Below are positions 60,531 to 64,000 of a stretch of 64,000 nt of DNA, piece by piece. The stretch is from Massiliimalia massiliensis (GTDB taxonomy: Bacteria > Bacillota > Clostridia > Oscillospirales > Ruminococcaceae), in contig NZ_FUHT01000004.1 in assembly GCF_900155615.1 (NCBI RefSeq), positions 434,001-498,000 on the forward strand, written 5' to 3'. Numbering within the stretch: the stretch's first letter is position 1; each line of letters opens with the position of its first letter. The notes beneath the pieces are model-generated. The model did no database searches and was not told the origin of the DNA. It saw only the letters and a program-made list of their open reading frames with translations. The translations under genes were made by a program, and so were the position numbers.

Positions 60531-61931
60531 ATGTCAGAAAAAACCTTGGGCAATGAGCTCAAAGAACAGCTCATGATAAAAGCAGAAAATTTGGGTGCGG
60601 CAATGAGCGAAGAAGAATTGGATCACGCTTTTCGCTTTGCGGAAGGGTATAAGCTCTTTTTGGATCATGGAAAAACGGAGCGTGAAGTTGTAAAAGAGAT
60701 TGAAATGCTTGCAAAGCAAAAGGGCTTTACAGCATTTGACCCAGCAAAGCAATACAATGCGGGGGATAAGGTGTATTATAATAACCGAGGAAAAGCGATG
60801 ATTTTGGCCGTAATCGGAACAGAATCCCTGGAACATGGCGTCCATATCGCGGCTTCTCATATTGATTCACCGCGTCTTGACCTGAAACAGTGCCCATTTT
60901 ATGAGGACACTGAACTAGCGCTTTTAAAGACCCACTATTATGGCGGAATTAAGAAATATCAATGGACGGCAATGCCTTTGGCTTTACATGGCGTTGTGAT
61001 TAAAAAGGACGGAACTTCTGTTGAGGTGCGCATAGGGGAAGATATCGACGATCCGGTCTTTTGTGTGACTGACCTGCTGCCGCATTTGGCAAACGACCAG
61101 ATGAAGCGCACGCTGGCGGACGGCGTCCGCGGCGAGGAGCTCAATATTTTAATCGGATCATTGCCCTTCCGGGAGGATGACCTGAGCGACCGGGTCAAGC
61201 TTAATATTTTGAAGATTCTTCATGATAAATATGGTGTGACGGAGCGCGACTTCATCTCTGCGGAGCTGGAGCTTGTCCCGGCTTATACAGCCAGGGATTT
61301 GGGTCTTGACCGGAGTATGGTCGGCGCTTACGGACAGGATGACCGCGTATGTGCCTATACCTCGCTGATGGCGGCGTTGGAATGTGAGGCACCGAGAAAA
61401 ACTCTGGTTACGATTTTTGCGGATAAGGAGGAAACCGGTTCGGATGGAAATACCGGCCTCCGCGCCGCCTACCTGAAATACTTTATTGCCGATTTGGCTA
61501 GGCCGTACGGCGTGGAAGGAAGGACTGTTCTGGCGAATTCATCCTGCCTGTCTGCTGATGTAAACGCCGCCTTTGACCCGACCTATCCGGATGTGCATGA
61601 CCGCAGGAATGCGGCGTATGTAAACCGCGGTGTGGTACTCACCAAGTATACCGGTGCGCGCGGAAAATCGGGCACTTCGGATGCTTCGGCTGAATTTGTT
61701 GCAGAGGTAAACCGCATTTTTGATGCGGCGGACGTTTCCTGGCAGATCGGGGAGCTCGGCAAAGTCGACCAGGGCGGCGGCGGAACGGTCGCGGCTTATA
61801 TCGCGAACCTCGGTGTTGACGTAATTGACGTTGGCGTCCCTGTGCTCTCTATGCATGCGCCGTTTGAGGTGACCTCTAAACTCGATGTTTATATGACTTA
61901 CCGTGGATTTGCGGCCTATGCAAACGCATAA
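60531..61931 (+). CDS. M18 family aminopeptidase
   Basis: A 466-residue zinc aminopeptidase that removes acidic or neutral N-terminal residues. The signatures HIAASHIDSPRLDLKQ, GQDDRVCAYTS, FADKEETGSDG and SMHAPFEV hold the two zinc sites. I start at the ATG at 60531 behind GGAGG; the longer reading overlaps the previous gene. Length is normal for bacterial M18 (ApeB-like). Confidence 0.94.
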   Translation: MSEKTLGNELKEQLMIKAENLGAAMSEEELDHAFRFAEGYKLFLDHGKTEREVVKEIEMLAKQKGFTAFDPAKQYNAGDKVYYNNRGKAMILAVIGTESLEHGVHIAASHIDSPRLDLKQCPFYEDTELALLKTHYYGGIKKYQWTAMPLALHGVVIKKDGTSVEVRIGEDIDDPVFCVTDLLPHLANDQMKRTLADGVRGEELNILIGSLPFREDDLSDRVKLNILKILHDKYGVTERDFISAELELVPAYTARDLGLDRSMVGAYGQDDRVCAYTSLMAALECEAPRKTLVTIFADKEETGSDGNTGLRAAYLKYFIADLARPYGVEGRTVLANSSCLSADVNAAFDPTYPDVHDRRNAAYVNRGVVLTKYTGARGKSGTSDASAEFVAEVNRIFDAADVSWQIGELGKVDQGGGGTVAAYIANLGVDVIDVGVPVLSMHAPFEVTSKLDVYMTYRGFAAYANA

Positions 61932-61967
61932 AAAATCCCGGGACGCGAAAGCTGTCCCGGGATTTTT
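61931..61967 (+). terminator. Terminator after the M18 gene
   Basis: A 14-bp perfect stem (61931-61944 with 61954-61967) ends in five T. Confidence 0.92.
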
Positions 61968-61973
61968 CCGCGC

Positions 61974-62002
61974 TTTACAATCGTATGGTTTTCCTTTATA
62001 AT
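61974..62002 (+). promoter_or_regulatory. Promoter of prfB
   Basis: TTTACA at 61974-61979 and TATAAT at 61997-62002 have a 17-bp spacer, 34 bp before the start codon. Confidence 0.75.
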
Positions 62003-62036
62003 AGAGGAGAAAAACGAGAATAAGGATGGGACAAAC

Positions 62037-63149
62037 GTGTTACAATTTGAAGAATATAAGTTTGCGCTGGGTAGTCTGAAACCGCAGCTTGACGATCTGG
62101 GTGAAGCACTTGGATTAGAACGCGCCAGGAACGAGGTCAAGGAGCTGGAGGCACAAGCTGCTGAAGCCGGCTTTTGGGATGATGCAGAGAATTCCCAAAA
62201 GGTACTGCGAAAAACCAGCGAGCTTAAAAGCATGATCGAGAAATATGAAAAGCTTTACGGGCTTTATGAGGATATCGCCACCCTGGTGGAGATGGGAATG
62301 GAAGAGGAGGACGAGTCCCTTCTGCCGGAAATTAAGGAACAGTATGACCGGCTGGAGCAGGAGCTGGAGGCACAGAAGCTCGCGACCCTTTTAAGCGGGG
62401 AGTATGACGCGAATAATGCGATTCTGACTTTTCATGCGGGGGCCGGCGGAACCGAGGCGCAGGACTGGGTGGAGATGCTGTACCGGATGTATACCCGATG
62501 GTCGGAGCGGCACGGCTTCCGTTATAAAATACTGGATTATCTCGATGGGGACGAGGCGGGGATTAAAAGCGCCTCCATCCTGATTGAGGGGTTAAACGCC
62601 TATGGCTTTTTAAAATCAGAAGCAGGGGTGCACCGGTTAGTCCGTGTCTCTCCCTTTGACGCGTCGGGCAGGCGGCATACCTCCTTTGCTTCATTGGAGG
62701 TCATGCCGGAAATTGACGATACCATTGAAATTGAAATTTCTCCGGATGATTTGCGGGTGGACACCTACCGCTCCGGCGGTGCGGGCGGGCAGCACATCAA
62801 TAAAACTGACTCAGCAGTCCGGATCACCCACCTTCCGACGGGGATTGTGGTATCCTGCCAGAATGAGCGGAGCCAGCATCAGAACCGCGATGTAGCCATG
62901 AAGATGCTCAAATCCAAGCTGATCGAGATTAAAGAGCGGGAACATCTGGAAAAAATTGAGGACATTAAAGGTGAACATAAAGAAATTGCCTGGGGTTCAC
63001 AGATCCGATCCTATGTTTTCATGCCATATACACTGGTGAAGGATCATCGCACCGGATTTGAAAACGGGAATGTCAGCGCAGTGATGGACGGGGATCTGGA
63101 CGGTTTTATCAACGCATATCTCAAGGCGAAAAGCCTGGGCGATATCTAA
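62037..63149 (+). CDS. prfB: Peptide chain release factor 2
   Basis: A 370-residue factor that reads UAA and UGA. The GGQ motif is at 250-252 ([12 protein letters not shown]) and the recognition stretch SPFDASGRRH shows an SPF-like motif. The whole gene is one open frame from the GTG; the programmed +1 frameshift common near codon 25 is not present. Ribosome site AAGGATGGG. Confidence 0.96.
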   Translation: MLQFEEYKFALGSLKPQLDDLGEALGLERARNEVKELEAQAAEAGFWDDAENSQKVLRKTSELKSMIEKYEKLYGLYEDIATLVEMGMEEEDESLLPEIKEQYDRLEQELEAQKLATLLSGEYDANNAILTFHAGAGGTEAQDWVEMLYRMYTRWSERHGFRYKILDYLDGDEAGIKSASILIEGLNAYGFLKSEAGVHRLVRVSPFDASGRRHTSFASLEVMPEIDDTIEIEISPDDLRVDTYRSGGAGGQHINKTDSAVRITHLPTGIVVSCQNERSQHQNRDVAMKMLKSKLIEIKEREHLEKIEDIKGEHKEIAWGSQIRSYVFMPYTLVKDHRTGFENGNVSAVMDGDLDGFINAYLKAKSLGDI

Positions 63150-63155
63150 CTGAAA

Positions 63156-63190
63156 AAAACAAGGCGGCAGGATAAATGCCGCCTTGTTTT
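63156..63190 (+). terminator. Terminator after prfB
   Basis: A 14-bp perfect stem (63156-63169 with 63177-63190) ends in TTTT. Confidence 0.92.
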
Positions 63191-63290
63191 GCATCATCCA
63201 TTTAAGAATTCGTTAAGATTTTTCACGAAAAAATCTCGATACCCATTCTTTATAATAAAATCAAGGGAACAGCAAAGGAGTAATTTCAAA

Positions 63291-63995
63291 ATGGATCAGC
63301 CATGTGTTTTGGTCGTGGACGACGACCGTGAAATTGTCAGAGCAATTGCAAAACTTCTGGAACTGGAAGGCTACCGGGTGCTTCGTGCGTATAACGGGAT
63401 GGAAGCCATGGATGTTTTAATGACCCAGAGTGTGCAGCTCATTATTCTGGACGTCATGATGCCGAAAATGGACGGACTCTCCGCCACAATGAAAATCCGT
63501 GAAAGCAAAAACATCCCCATTATTATTCTTTCCGCCAAAACAGAGGACAGCGACAAGATTATCGGGCTTTCGATGGGAGCGGATGATTATGTGACAAAGC
63601 CGTTTAATCCGTCCGAGCTGGTAGCGCGGGTTAAATCACAGCTTCGGCGGTATATCCATCTGGGAGATATCGGCGGAGGGCAGAGCAAGGCTCATGTCGT
63701 AACGGTCGGGGGGCTGTCGCTGAACAGCGAGGCTAAAGAATTAACCGTCGACGGGGAGATCGTCAGGCTGACGGCAACGGAATTTAAAATTCTTGAGCTG
63801 CTGATGAGCAATGCGGGCAGGGTGTTTTCTGCAGAGGAAATTTACCGCCGCGTCTGGAACGAAGACGCCTACTCAGTGGAAAACACAGTCATGGTTCACA
63901 TCCGGCATATCCGTGAAAAGATTGAAATTAATCCGAAGGAACCCAAATATTTAAAGGTGGTGTGGGGAATTGGATACAAAGTGGAGAAGATTTAG
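63291..63995 (+). CDS. OmpR/PhoB family response regulator
   Basis: A 234-residue two-component regulator. The receiver domain (1-120) has VVDDD, the phosphorylation site ILDVMMPKMDG and the lysine in DYVTKPF. The winged-helix domain lies at about 138-232 (LTATEFKILELLMSNAGRVFSAEEIY... VHIRHIREKIE). I start at the ATG at 63291 behind AAAGGAG. The sensor kinase probably lies just beyond the window end. Confidence 0.95.
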   Translation: MDQPCVLVVDDDREIVRAIAKLLELEGYRVLRAYNGMEAMDVLMTQSVQLIILDVMMPKMDGLSATMKIRESKNIPIIILSAKTEDSDKIIGLSMGADDYVTKPFNPSELVARVKSQLRRYIHLGDIGGGQSKAHVVTVGGLSLNSEAKELTVDGEIVRLTATEFKILELLMSNAGRVFSAEEIYRRVWNEDAYSVENTVMVHIRHIREKIEINPKEPKYLKVVWGIGYKVEKI

Positions 63996-64000
63996 CAGAC

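Overview
The window reads as a chromosomal segment of a Gram-positive anaerobe of the Bacillota, class Clostridia, most likely an Oscillospiraceae-type gut bacterium. The clues are strong GGAGG ribosome binding sites, type III glutamine synthetase, ammonia-dependent AsnA, many sugar ABC transporters without their own ATPase, LacI regulators, a glycyl-radical enzyme remnant with its activase, TagB/TagF-like and TagD wall-polymer genes, a DUF951 protein and perfect-stem terminators. I see no prophage, CRISPR array, rRNA or intact insertion sequence. The taxonomic placement is inference.

Layout. 1-1442: the tail of a sugar ABC operon ending in a medium-chain dehydrogenase. 1599-4732: an FHA-FtsW/RodA fusion followed by a transpeptidase PBP. 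4736-5692: an AT-rich insert with one unknown gene, bounded by a 20-bp perfect inverted repeat that looks like a split terminator. 5725-7710: NAD salvage (pncA, pncB). 7853-11253: a lipoprotein, an Fe-alcohol dehydrogenase, a YwlG-like protein, a MerR regulator and a Dabb protein. 11291-14440: nitrogen assimilation (glnN, asnA). 14698-20195: murD, two M42 peptidases, a PLP enzyme with a structured leader, and a PAP2 phosphatase.

Cluster A, 20485-31860: VOC protein, LacI regulator, ABC permeases and binding protein, two TIM-barrel isomerase-like proteins, zinc dehydrogenase, an unrecognised TIM-barrel-like protein, a UroD-like protein and a Gfo/Idh/MocA oxidoreductase; an MFS transporter follows. 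33362-35771: tRNA-Leu(CAA) with degenerate repeats behind it, then a sigma factor, a DUF4367 membrane protein and a secreted protein. 36018-38070: a response regulator without its output domain joined to the C-terminal end of a glycyl radical enzyme, then the activase. 38138-41600: an XRE regulator and wall-polymer glycosyl/glycerophosphotransferase genes.

Cluster B, 41673-53825: a LacI regulator and an isomerase-like protein diverge from a FucI-like isomerase, PfkB kinase, class II aldolase, TIM-barrel protein, Gfo/Idh oxidoreductase, cytoplasmic FG-GAP protein and a complete set of ABC binding protein plus permeases. 53970-63995: thioredoxin system, S1-domain protein, DUF951, prfA, a Sua5-CoaE fusion, lytic transglycosylase, M18 aminopeptidase, prfB and an OmpR-type response regulator.

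How the genes fit together. Clusters A and B both import a sugar or glycoside through an ABC system, yet neither contains a recognisable glycoside hydrolase. Both pair a Gfo/Idh oxidoreductase with TIM-barrel isomerase-like proteins, the combination known from oxidation/elimination routes that cleave glycosides through 3-keto intermediates. Cluster B adds isomerase, kinase and aldolase, enough to bring a released sugar into glycolysis. I regard these two clusters, with their unplaced partners (cytoplasmic FG-GAP protein, UroD-like protein, unknown TIM-barrel-like protein), as the most promising undescribed biology here; the assignment is a hypothesis.
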